DNA from: Sphingomonas panacis
GTDB lineage: Bacteria; Pseudomonadota; Alphaproteobacteria; Sphingomonadales; Sphingomonadaceae
Reading direction: 5' to 3'
Length of the DNA stretch: 64,000 nucleotides
NCBI RefSeq assembly: GCF_001717955.1
Contig: NZ_CP014168.1
Coordinates: 186,001 to 250,000, forward strand
Part shown: positions 57,473 through 64,000 of the stretch, in pieces
Numbering within the stretch: the stretch's first letter is position 1
Layout: every line of letters starts with the position of its first letter
Notes under the pieces: model-generated
The model's database searches: none
What the model was told of the DNA's origin: nothing
Seen by the model: only the letters and a program-made list of their open reading frames with translations
Position numbers and translations under genes: made by a program

Positions 57473-58528
57473 TCAGCTTGCGGCGAACTTCATCAGCTTG
57501 ATCGCCTCGGAATTGCTCACGCAGCCACCGATCCGCTTGGTCGCGTAGAAGGTGACGAACGGCTTGTTCGAATAGGGATCGCGCAGGATCGCGGTTTCGC
57601 TCCGCTCCGCGATCAGATAGCCGGCGCGGAAATCGCCGAACGCGATCGCCAGCGCGTTGGCGGCGATGTCGGGCATGTCCTCGGCCTCGATCACCGGATA
57701 GCCGAGCAACGTCGCCGGCTGCCCCGCCGCCAACCCGGGTGCCCAGAGGAACGCGCCGTCGGTGGTCTTGAACTTGCGGATCCGCGCCAGCGTCGCCGAG
57801 TTCATCACCCAGTTCGCATTCTGGCGATACGGCCCGCGCAGGCTCTGGACGAGGTCGATCAGCCGGTCCTGCGGGTTGGCGGCGAAATCGCCGGCCGCGC
57901 CGCTCGCCAGATATTGCAGCGTGCCGAACGCGCGCGCCGCGTCGTTGGCGGCCGCGACCGGTGCCTGCAGGAATCCCTTGGGCCGAGCAACGCCCGATCC
58001 GGTGACGAACGCCGCCCCTTCGGCGCGCGCGAACTCGGTGGCCACCTCCCCGGCGAGCCACCCTTCGACATCGAACAGCGCATCGTCGAGCATCGCCTGG
58101 CTCGCGCTCGGGTTGGCGTACAATTCCCCCATCGGCGGGGCGATCTCGGCATAGGTCGGCGTGGGCGTCCCCGGCCGCGCATCGGTCTCCGCTGCCCAGC
58201 CCGAGGGCGTGCCGCCGCTCGTCACCAGCTTGCGATACCCCGCCGAGCCGACCTTGACGACATTGGCGATCGCCCGGATCGGCGAGATCGAGGTGAGCGT
58301 CGCGTCGATCACCGCATCGATCTCCTTGGGGATCGCATAGCCGCCGCTGTCGCCGGTCACGCCGGTGAACGATTTCATCTCGACGCTGCTGCCGCTGCGC
58401 AGGAACCCCGAGAACGCCGCCGCGCGACCACCGTCGCGCGCGCCGCTCAGCAACGGCCGCACCACCGCGCCGCCCATCTCCACGCCCGAGAAGCTCGTCT
58501 CAAGCGAATCCGCTTTCACTTCGATCAT
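57473..58528 (-). CDS. HK97-type major capsid protein, GTA gp5-like
   Basis: This 351-residue capsid protein has the HK97 fold segments: MKSFTGVTGDSGGYAIPKEI, FARAEGAAFVTGSGVARPKG, WVMNSATLARIRKFKTTDG and the C-terminal FGDFRAGYLIAERSETAILR, then KPFVTFYATKRIGG. The N-terminal 50 residues are the likely scaffold (delta) part removed by the protease. It is somewhat shorter than RcGTA gp5 (about 398). A hairpin directly follows its stop codon. Confidence 0.95.
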   Translation of the reverse strand: MIEVKADSLETSFSGVEMGGAVVRPLLSGARDGGRAAAFSGFLRSGSSVEMKSFTGVTGDSGGYAIPKEIDAVIDATLTSISPIRAIANVVKVGSAGYRKLVTSGGTPSGWAAETDARPGTPTPTYAEIAPPMGELYANPSASQAMLDDALFDVEGWLAGEVATEFARAEGAAFVTGSGVARPKGFLQAPVAAANDAARAFGTLQYLASGAAGDFAANPQDRLIDLVQSLRGPYRQNANWVMNSATLARIRKFKTTDGAFLWAPGLAAGQPATLLGYPVIEAEDMPDIAANALAIAFGDFRAGYLIAERSETAILRDPYSNKPFVTFYATKRIGGCVSNSEAIKLMKFAAS

Positions 58529-58602
58529 GTCATTCTCCCATGCGAAAACACCCCCGCGCAGGCACCGCCGGCGGGCAAAAACCTCGAAAATCTCGAAAGC
58601 CG

Positions 58603-59070
58603 TCAGGCTATCGCATGCACCCGTGCGAGCGGCTGCATCGGCTGCGCGACCAGGCTCACCTCGACCAGATCGACCGCGGTCAGTTCGCGATACCGCCCCC
58701 GCGCCGCCGCTTTCACCCGGTAGCCGAACGACAACCCGGAAACCGCGCCCGACCGCACCAGCCCGGCGAGCCGCGCATCGTCGATCCGCCCGATCACGCG
58801 CAGCCCCCGCATATCCTCGCCCGCCTGCTCGATCACGCCGACCGGCGCGCCATTATGCTGCCACAGCAACGGCACCGGCCCGACCGGCCCGAACGCGCCC
58901 GCGCGCACCACGTCGCCACCGCGATCGGCGCGGTCGAACACGGCGGCATAGCCAGCGAAGCGCAGCCCGGCCGCCCCATCCGTTCCCCCGCGAAAGCGGG
59001 GGTCCAGAGCCACCGACGCGGCGCTGCCTGGCTCTGGACTCCCGCTTGCGCGGGAGAACGGCGCGGTCAC
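58603..59070 (-). CDS. HK97-type prohead protease, GTA gp4-like
   Basis: This protein of about 155 residues carries the protease core: LRFAGYAAVFDRADRGGDVV, GPVPLLWQHNGAPVGVIEQA with the catalytic His, and SGAVSGLSFGYRVKAAARGR with the Ser, then VDLVEVSLVAQPMQP. The start is GTG 59070, in GTGA overlap with the DUF6127 stop. The first 30 or so residues (SRASGSPEPGSAASVALDP and onward) are entirely encoded by a palindromic repeat, so they are not native protease sequence. No other start codon suits the core. Confidence 0.87.
   Translation of the reverse strand: MTAPFSRASGSPEPGSAASVALDPRFRGGTDGAAGLRFAGYAAVFDRADRGGDVVRAGAFGPVGPVPLLWQHNGAPVGVIEQAGEDMRGLRVIGRIDDARLAGLVRSGAVSGLSFGYRVKAAARGRYRELTAVDLVEVSLVAQPMQPLARVHAIA
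58983..59058. repeat. palindromic repeat inside the prohead protease gene
   Basis: Two 30-base arms, 58983-59012 and 59029-59058, are complementary except at a few positions, enclosing 16 bases. Translation on the minus strand gives a SRASGSPEPG and DPRFRGG pattern typical of dispersed bacterial palindromes of this kind. It reads through in frame. Confidence 0.85.
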
Positions 59071-59375
59071 TTCACCCAATCCCAGAACCCGAACCGCGCC
59101 GCGAGGCCGGCGAGCAACACCGCGCCGCCGATCCGTGCCACCCAGCCGATCACCGCTTTCCACGCCGAGCGCTTGGCGTCGCGCCACGCGCCGAGCAATT
59201 CGCGCAACTCGGCCATGTCCTTGGCCGCGCCCGAATCATCCAGCCCGAGCCGCATCAGCGCCCGGCTCGCGCCAAGCTCGCCGGCTTCTTCCGCGATCGC
59301 ACGCAAGGTCGCCAGATCGGCACCCTCGGCCTGCCCCTGCGCCATCAACTGCGCCAGCACCGCACTCACACTCAT
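59067..59375 (-). CDS. DUF6127 family protein
   Basis: This 102-residue protein begins MSVSAVLAQLMAQGQAEGAD, then LRAIAEEAGELGASRALMRL and LGAWRDAKRSAWKAVIGWVA with a C-terminal hydrophobic helix. It matches DUF6127 of sphingomonad GTA clusters, inserted between portal and protease as gp3.5 or equivalent. Its start overlaps the portal stop in ATGA and its stop overlaps the protease GTG in GTGA. It may be a small membrane-associated assembly factor; function unknown. Confidence 0.8.
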   Translation of the reverse strand: MSVSAVLAQLMAQGQAEGADLATLRAIAEEAGELGASRALMRLGLDDSGAAKDMAELRELLGAWRDAKRSAWKAVIGWVARIGGAVLLAGLAARFGFWDWVK

Positions 59376-60505
59376 GCCACACCTCCCGCGTGATCCGCGT
59401 TCAAGCCCAACATCGCCCGCTTTTCCGCGTCGCTGAGGAACCCGGCCGCATTCACCTGCGCCCACAGCCGCTCGCGATCCTCGGCGAGTGCCGTGACCTT
59501 ATCGACGTCGACGCGCAGCCACGGCGCCTCGAACCAGCCGGCCAGCCCCTGCGCGAGTCCGGCGAAGATCGTGTCGGCCAGCGGCAGGATCGCCAGCCGC
59601 CACAGAGCGCGGCTCGCCTCGCGGTAATTCGCATAGGTCGCGTCACCCGGCAGCCCGAGCAGCATCGGCGGCACCCCGAAGCCGCATGCGATCTCGCGCG
59701 CCGCCGCCGCCTTCAGCCCGACGAAATCCATGTCGGCCGGGGTCATGCTGAGCGCCTGCCATTTGAGGCCGCCCTCCAGCAGCATCGGCCGCCCGGCATT
59801 GCCCGCGCCGGCGAACCCAGCTTCCATTTCGGTACGGAGCCGCTCGAACTGTTCGCGCGACAGCACCGATCCGTCGCCCGGATCATGCACCAGCGCGCCC
59901 GACGGCCGGGCGGCATTGTCGAGCAGCGCCTTGTTCCAGCGTGCCGCCGCATTGTGCAGCGCGATCGCGCCCGCCGCCGCGCCCAGACACCCCAGCCCAT
60001 AATGGTCGTCGAGCGGATGGAAGCTGCGCAGATGCACCAGCTCGGGCCGCGCGCCGTCCGCAATCAGCCGCGTCACCCGCTCGCCGACGCGGTAGCGATA
60101 CGCGACCGGCCAGCCGCCCGCATCCGCCTCCACGCTCACCCGCTCGGGCCTGAGCGCGAACAGCTCGACGACCTGCCCCGCCGGGTCGGTCATGATCTGG
60201 ACATAGGCGTTGCCGTGCAGCAGCAGGTGCGCCGCGACCGTCTCGGTCAGCGCCTGCCCGCCCGAACGCGCGCTCACCAGCGCGAGCAGATCGGACGAAG
60301 ACGCCGTCACCGGCGCGCCCGCCAGCCCCTGCGCGACCAGCCGCACCGCGCGCTGCGCGACGGCGTTGCGGCAATAGCCCTGCCGCACCTGCGCCGCATA
60401 ATCATCGGCCCATTCGCCCGACGATCTCCCCGCCGACCACAGGCCATAGCGCGCCAGCACCGGACGCACGTCGCGCCCGGCTGATTTCCAGCCGAAGAGT
60501 TTCAT
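59372..60505 (-). CDS. phage portal protein, GTA gp3-like
   Basis: This 377-residue protein has the HK97 portal pattern: YAAQVRQGYCRNAVAQRAVR, VTASSSDLLALVSARSGGQA, LLLHGNAYVQIMTDPAGQVV, LFALRPERVSVEADAGGWPV, VHLRSFHPLDDHYGLGCLGA and PMLLEGGLKWQALSMTPADM. It forms the dodecameric ring through which DNA is packaged. It lies 88 bases after the methyltransferase-like gene, and that gap contains a perfect 7-bp hairpin, so it may be transcribed separately from that gene. Confidence 0.93.
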   Translation of the reverse strand: MKLFGWKSAGRDVRPVLARYGLWSAGRSSGEWADDYAAQVRQGYCRNAVAQRAVRLVAQGLAGAPVTASSSDLLALVSARSGGQALTETVAAHLLLHGNAYVQIMTDPAGQVVELFALRPERVSVEADAGGWPVAYRYRVGERVTRLIADGARPELVHLRSFHPLDDHYGLGCLGAAAGAIALHNAAARWNKALLDNAARPSGALVHDPGDGSVLSREQFERLRTEMEAGFAGAGNAGRPMLLEGGLKWQALSMTPADMDFVGLKAAAAREIACGFGVPPMLLGLPGDATYANYREASRALWRLAILPLADTIFAGLAQGLAGWFEAPWLRVDVDKVTALAEDRERLWAQVNAAGFLSDAEKRAMLGLNADHAGGVA

Positions 60506-60525
60506 GTGATGTCCTTGTTCAAGCC

Positions 60526-60544
60526 GGCGCGAAACTGTCGCGCC
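60526..60544. terminator. hairpin between methyltransferase-like and portal genes
   Basis: GGCGCGA (60526-60532) and TCGCGCC (60538-60544) form a perfect 7-bp stem with loop AACTG. It lies in the 88-base gap between the methyltransferase-like stop and the portal start and may separate the two transcripts. Confidence 0.4.
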
Positions 60545-60593
60545 CGCGCCAACCGCACATGCTTTGGCCCCCGTTATGGGAGCAGATCGAAGA

Positions 60594-61265
60594 TCAGCCC
60601 GGCTTCTTGCCGAACCAGATCACGTGCCGCGCGCCCTTGCCGCTGGCACGCGCGCGGATCGTCACCTCGTCCACCGCGAACCCGGCCTCGCCGAGCCGCC
60701 GGGCGAATTTCACGTCGGGCGCGGCCGACCAGATCGCCAGCACCCCGCCGGGCCGAAGCGCGCCCCGCGCCGCCTCCAGCCCGCGCGCCGAGTACAGCCG
60801 GTCGTTGCCGCGCCGCGTGAGACCATCGGGACCGTTATCGACATCGAGCAGGATCGCGTCATACGCGCCCCGCCCGCCGGCGATCACCGCGCCGACATCC
60901 TCGGTGAGGATCTCCACACGGCGGTCGTCGAGGCTGTCGCCGGTCAGCGCCGCCATCGGCCCGCGCGCCCAGTCGATCACCTGCGGCACCAGTTCCGCCA
61001 CAGACACGCTCGCCTGCGGCCCGAGCCGCGCCAGCGCCGCGCGCAACGTGAAGCCCATGCCATAGCCGCCGATCAGGAAATGCGGCGCCGCGCCCGTCAC
61101 CCGATCGCACGCCAGCGTCGCCAGCGCCTCCTCGGAACCGCTCATCCGGCTGCTCATCAATTCCTCGACACCGAGCATGATGAAGAAGTCGGTGCCACGC
61201 TGCACCAGCCGCATTTCGCCGCCGCCCGGCACCTGTGCGCTATCGATCAATATTCTCGGAACCAT
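60594..61265 (-). CDS. spermidine-synthase-like methyltransferase-fold protein
   Basis: This 223-residue protein has the spermidine synthase/Rossmann methyltransferase pattern: FFIMLGVEELMSSRMSGSEE, PHFLIGGYGMGFTLRAALAR with the nucleotide loop, VSVAELVPQVIDWARGPMAA, VEILTEDVGAVIAGGRGAYD, AILLDVDNGPDGLTRR and LRPGGVLAIWSAAPDVKFAR. It is short for SpeE. It sits between terminase and portal, where RcGTA has nothing, with hairpins on each side. It may be a cargo gene or a GTA accessory; the substrate is unknown. Confidence 0.8.
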   Translation of the reverse strand: MVPRILIDSAQVPGGGEMRLVQRGTDFFIMLGVEELMSSRMSGSEEALATLACDRVTGAAPHFLIGGYGMGFTLRAALARLGPQASVSVAELVPQVIDWARGPMAALTGDSLDDRRVEILTEDVGAVIAGGRGAYDAILLDVDNGPDGLTRRGNDRLYSARGLEAARGALRPGGVLAIWSAAPDVKFARRLGEAGFAVDEVTIRARASGKGARHVIWFGKKPG

Positions 61266-61302
61266 CCGTCCTCCTAGCGCCCTAAAAGCCAATCGCCCAG
61301 CC

Positions 61303-61330
61303 CGTCGCCCCGGCCTCCGCCGGGGCGACG
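61303..61330. terminator. hairpin abutting the large terminase stop codon
   Basis: CGTCGCCCCGGC (61303-61314) and GCCGGGGCGACG (61319-61330) form a perfect 12-bp stem with loop CTCC, adjacent to the terminase stop at 61331. It shares its arm ends with the CGTCGCCCC repeats after putA and serC and may end the terminase transcript. Confidence 0.6.
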
Positions 61331-62653
61331 CTAGAGTCCCCGCACCGCAGCCATCCCCACCCGTCCCGGCAGCAGCACCGCCAGCGCCCACACCAGGGCA
61401 TCCGCCCGGTCGGGCGAGCGGCCCGGCCCCTGATAGCGCCCGCCCGCGACCAGACCGCACATCTCGTCCTCCAGCCCCGGAAACGCGCCGACATGATGCA
61501 CCCGCCCCCGCCCATATTCGACCGACACCGGCTCCGCGCGCGCCGCCTTGCCGCGCGTCGCGCTGACGGTGGCAATCGGCAGGCCGGGATCGACTCGTTC
61601 GAGCACCGATCGCACCATCTGCCCGCCCTGATTGACCTCGGCCACCACGCGGTCGGCGGCGTGCCGCCCGGCGCACGCCACCACCGCGCGCGCCCATCCC
61701 TCGGGGCTTTCCCCGACGACGCTGGCATCCTCGATCACATACGCATGACCATCCTCGCCCAGCCCCGCCGCGACGATGCCGCACGCGTCGCCCTCGCCGC
61801 TCGCGCTTCCCGCCGGCGGATCGACCCCCACCACCACGCGCACCAGCGCCGGCGCACGCGCCACCCGGCACGCCTCGATGCCGCCGCGAGTCCACAACGC
61901 CCCCGGCAGATCCTCGATCAGCTCGCCGTCGATCTCCTGCCGGCCGAGCCGCGTGCCGCCATAGCCTTGCTCGATCGCGGCGATGAAGCCCTCGCCGAGA
62001 TGGTGGTTGTCGTGAGTCCGCCCGCGCGACTCTTCGAGTCCCTTGATCGCCATGATCCGCCGCAGCAGCGGCACCGCGCGCGGCGTCGTCGTCACCATCA
62101 CCTGCTGTTCCGCGCCGAGCCGCAGCCCGAGCATCAGATTGTCCCATGCCGCGTCCGCGCGCCGCCATTTGGCGATTTCGTCGCACCAGGCGGCGTGATG
62201 CTGCGGCCCGCGCAGTTTTTCGGGCGCCTCGGCCGAATAGGTGAAGGCGCGCGCGCCCGACATGAACACCAGTTCGCCCGAACTGCGATGCCAGTCGATC
62301 CGCTCGCCCGGCATCGCCACCGACAATATGCCACTGTCACCCTCCACCATCACCCGTGTCACATCCTCGATCGTCGCGCCGACCAGAGCGATCCGCGCAC
62401 CCGGCAGATCGCGCGCGATCTGGCTGACCCATTCCGCCCCCGCGCGCGTCTTGCCGAAACCGCGCCCGGCACGGACCAGCCACACCCGCCAATCGCCTTC
62501 CGGGCGATACTGCCCTTGGTGCGCGCACAACGCCCACGTCCGCACCAGCGTACGTTTGACGGGAGCGTCGAGACTTTCGATCATCTTCACCTGTTTGTCC
62601 GGCGGCAACGACGCGAGCATCGCCAACACTTCGACCATTCTTGTTTCGGTCAT
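61331..62653 (-). CDS. large terminase, GTA gp2-like
   Basis: This 440-residue packaging ATPase-nuclease has Walker A RGFGKTRAG (in WLVRAGRGFGKTRAGAEWV), SGARAFTYSAEAPEKLRGPQ, HHAAWCDEIAKWRRADAAWD, then VMVTTTPRAVPLLRRIMAIK. The nuclease domain carries VVVGVDPPAGSASGEGDACG and KAARAEPVSVEYGRGRVHHV. It cuts and pumps DNA into the procapsid. In GTAs this enzyme packages random genomic DNA. Its start overlaps the preceding stop in ATGA. Confidence 0.94.
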   Translation of the reverse strand: MTETRMVEVLAMLASLPPDKQVKMIESLDAPVKRTLVRTWALCAHQGQYRPEGDWRVWLVRAGRGFGKTRAGAEWVSQIARDLPGARIALVGATIEDVTRVMVEGDSGILSVAMPGERIDWHRSSGELVFMSGARAFTYSAEAPEKLRGPQHHAAWCDEIAKWRRADAAWDNLMLGLRLGAEQQVMVTTTPRAVPLLRRIMAIKGLEESRGRTHDNHHLGEGFIAAIEQGYGGTRLGRQEIDGELIEDLPGALWTRGGIEACRVARAPALVRVVVGVDPPAGSASGEGDACGIVAAGLGEDGHAYVIEDASVVGESPEGWARAVVACAGRHAADRVVAEVNQGGQMVRSVLERVDPGLPIATVSATRGKAARAEPVSVEYGRGRVHHVGAFPGLEDEMCGLVAGGRYQGPGRSPDRADALVWALAVLLPGRVGMAAVRGL

Positions 62654-63069
62654 GCCTTCGCCGGCAGCCGTTTGCCGAGCGCCGCGAGCTTGCCCAACAG
62701 CGCCTGTTCGACCTCCGCCATCGAAGCCATGCGCGGCATCGCCTCGCGCGGCGCGTTCGGTCGGGCCCGCCGGGTCTCATGACGCGCAAGCATCTTGAGC
62801 GCCAAAGCCTGGTCGAACGTCCCGACCTCGCGCGCGTTCACGTCGATCGCGCGTGCCAGCAACTCGTCCTCAAGCCGCGCATACGCCGAGTCCAGCGCCT
62901 CTTCCCACCCGTCCGCGAAGGCCGGATCATGCCGACGCAACGCATAGGCCGAAGCGGGAGTCCGCCCCGCCGCCTCGGCCGATCGCGCCACATCGCCGCT
63001 CAGCGCGAGCGTATCGAGAAAGATCGTCCGTGCCGCTGCCGTCCAGCCGGCGCTCGCCATATCGGTCAT
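62650..63069 (-). CDS. GTA gp1-like putative small terminase
   Basis: This 139-residue protein (AAARTIFLDTLALSGDVARS, AEAAGRTPASAYALRRHDPA, FADGWEEALDSAYARLEDEL) has the helix-turn-helix-like ALSGDVxxSAxxAGxTPASAYxLR pattern followed by an acidic helix, seen in small terminases and RcGTA gp1. A GGAGG site lies six bases before ATG 63069. It is the first gene of the cluster and lies beside an AT-rich gap (63142-63201) that could hold the cluster promoter. Confidence 0.85.
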   Translation of the reverse strand: MTDMASAGWTAAARTIFLDTLALSGDVARSAEAAGRTPASAYALRRHDPAFADGWEEALDSAYARLEDELLARAIDVNAREVGTFDQALALKMLARHETRRARPNAPREAMPRMASMAEVEQALLGKLAALGKRLPAKA

Positions 63070-63141
63070 CGCCGCCTCCTGTCCCCGCGCCCCGCCGGTC
63101 GCGATTTGCCACCATAACGACTCCCTTAAACCGGGCGTCAT

Positions 63142-63201
63142 GCTGTAGGACAGAAGTTTTTAACCGATATGGTACAATTCGTCAGAGACTCTCGACACGC
63201 G
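63142..63201 (-). promoter_or_regulatory. AT-rich gap upstream of the GTA cluster
   Basis: This stretch is clearly less GC-rich than its surroundings (it includes GAAGTTTTTAACC and ATGGTACAATTCG). It lies upstream of the first GTA-type gene and downstream of the small membrane protein gene on the same strand. A promoter for the cluster is plausible, but I see no exact consensus boxes. Confidence 0.3.
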
Positions 63202-63474
63202 TCAACGATCCTCGCGGTTGCCCCAGCGCCACCGCAGCCCGGTCTTGTTGGCCGCCACCACGCCGAACGCGGCGATCAGCGCGACGTACGCGACGATGCG
63301 CGGCACACCGACCGGCATCAACCGCGTCGTCGCCACCAAAGCGGCGAGGAAGCCCAGCATCACCGCCCAGCCCTGCCACGTCACCGGCGTCGCGCCGAAG
63401 CCGAACCATTTGGGCACGAACCAATAGCCTTCGCGCGCGCGGAAATGCGCCTTCACCTCGTCAAGCATCGTCAT
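63202..63474 (-). CDS. small membrane protein, conserved-looking
   Basis: This 90-residue protein (HFRAREGYWFVPKWFGFGAT, PVTWQGWAVMLGFLAALVAT) has hydrophobic segments at about residues 34-50 and 59-77 and ends WRWGNREDR. It is not a phage gene. The start overlaps the ribbon-helix-helix-like gene by about 14 bases. It probably spans the inner membrane twice; function unknown. Confidence 0.6.
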   Translation of the reverse strand: MTMLDEVKAHFRAREGYWFVPKWFGFGATPVTWQGWAVMLGFLAALVATTRLMPVGVPRIVAYVALIAAFGVVAANKTGLRWRWGNREDR

Positions 63475-63673
63475 CCTCCGATTTGGGCGGCCGGCCGCGT
63501 TTGGCCGGTGTCGGCGCGTCCAGCTTCACGCCCCGCCGCGTCAGCGCTTCGCGCAGCAGGCATTCGAACTCGGCGTTGACGCTCCGCAGGTCCGCCGCCG
63601 CCGCGCGCTCGACCGCCGCGTACAGCGCGGGGTCGAGGCGCAATGGAAACGCCTTCCGCGGAGGGTTAGCCAC
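63461..63673 (-). CDS. ribbon-helix-helix (Arc/HicB-like) small protein
   Basis: This protein of about 70 residues (ANPPRKAFPLRLDPALYAAV, ERAAAADLRSVNAEFECLLR, EALTRRGVKLDAPTPAKRGR) has the FPLRLD strand followed by two helices typical of Arc-like DNA-binding proteins used as HicB-type antitoxins. The C-terminal KRGRPPKSEDD tail is AT-hook-like. The start is GTG 63673, next to the SPFH gene. No toxin gene is visible on either side. Confidence 0.65.
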   Translation of the reverse strand: MANPPRKAFPLRLDPALYAAVERAAAADLRSVNAEFECLLREALTRRGVKLDAPTPAKRGRPPKSEDDDA

Positions 63674-63684
63674 CGCCCCGTGCC

Positions 63685-63999
63685 TTACTGATAAAGTGTG
63701 CCGGTGTTGACGACCGGCTGGGTGTCGCGCTCCCCGCACAGCACCACCATCAGGTTGGAGACCATCGCCGCGCGCCGCTCGTCGTCGAGTTCGACGACGC
63801 CCTTCGCGCTCAGCAGGTCGAGCGCCATCTCGACCATGCCGACCGCACCCTCGACCAGGGTCTTGCGCGCCGCGACCACCGCCTGCGCCTGCTGCCGCCG
63901 CAGCATCGCCCCGGCGATCTCGGGCGCATAGGCGAGGTGCGTGAAGCCGCATTCGTCGACCGTGATCCCCGCGACCTTCAGCCGCGCGAGCAGTTCGGT
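63685..63999 (-). CDS. SPFH/Band 7 domain protein, C-terminal part
   Basis: The frame is open from the right edge of the window and encodes about 105 residues: [40 protein letters not shown] and [20 protein letters not shown], then [20 protein letters not shown] and [20 protein letters not shown]. This is the end of an SPFH (stomatin/prohibitin/flotillin) protein with its oligomerising helix. The start and membrane segment lie outside. It precedes the Arc-like gene by 12 bases, so the two may share a transcript. Confidence 0.8.
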   Translation of the reverse strand, partial: TELLARLKVAGITVDECGFTHLAYAPEIAGAMLRRQQAQAVVAARKTLVEGAVGMVEMALDLLSAKGVVELDDERRAAMVSNLMVVLCGERDTQPVVNTGTLYQ

Positions 64000-64000
64000 G

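Noticed and set aside
48561..63069. Temperate prophage
   Set aside because: No integrase, repressor, replication, lysis or attachment sequences are visible and gene order matches a GTA; prophage remnants cannot be fully excluded from this window alone.

Overview
The window is a GC-rich chromosomal segment from an alphaproteobacterium, most probably Sphingomonas or a close sphingomonad. This rests on a circularly permuted two-piece tmRNA whose tag reads ANDNEALAIAA, a DUF2793/DUF6127-type gene-transfer-agent cluster, an NDUFS4-like complex I accessory subunit, a TonB-dependent receptor, and many copies of CTTCGAC..GCTCAGCACGAACGG-type intergenic palindromes. Nearly all genes are housekeeping or metabolic. 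There is no transposase, integrase, rRNA or CRISPR array.

Layout. 1-900: end of kdsA and a small membrane protein. 896-6352: a likely purine acquisition and salvage locus (xanthine/hypoxanthine-type phosphoribosyltransferase, LysR regulator, TonB receptor, periplasmic NUP-family protein). 6353-8138: a short accessory patch with a HigBA-like toxin-antitoxin pair, whose toxin frame needs a -1 shift, and two orphan genes. 8139-12304: Lrp-type regulator divergent from putA. 12459-15892: a DHA2 exporter behind a leader that can fold in two ways, then a MarR regulator divergent from a branched-chain aminotransferase. 15963-19487: tRNA-Gln, a ParDE module, LysR, alpha/beta hydrolase, zinc-type CDF exporter. 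19623-26012: hrpB (carrying an in-frame palindromic insertion), NDUFS4-like protein, mscL, then a lemA-TPM-TPM-nudix operon. 26161-28106: Rrf2 regulator, tmRNA, hemerythrin, PAS protein. 28181-36851: smc, two DsbA-like proteins, DciA-like DUF721, mutY, serine hydrolase, nudC, mostly linked by 4-bp overlaps. 36965-47010: pheA, membrane cytochrome c, LOG protein, extensin-like lipoprotein, serC-serA, hisZ (behind a possible structured leader), pyrC, ygfZ. 47297-48424: OmpA-family porin with a clear intrinsic terminator.

48561-63069 is a contiguous minus-strand block of head, packaging and tail genes in the order of the Rhodobacter RcGTA cluster: small and large terminase, portal, DUF6127, prohead protease, capsid, connector, DUF3168, tail tube, two chaperones, short tape measure, DUF2460, DUF2163, NlpC/P60, tail hub, DUF2793. 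Integration, replication and lysis genes are absent, so this is best read as a gene transfer agent rather than a prophage. It has three peculiarities: a spermidine-synthase-like gene between terminase and portal, a DUF2460 protein with a roughly 550-residue N-terminal extension beside a short gp15-like hub, and a prohead protease whose first residues are encoded by a dispersed palindromic repeat. The right edge holds a small membrane protein, a ribbon-helix-helix-like protein and a truncated SPFH protein.

All identifications come from reading the sequence and knowledge of protein families. No database search was run.
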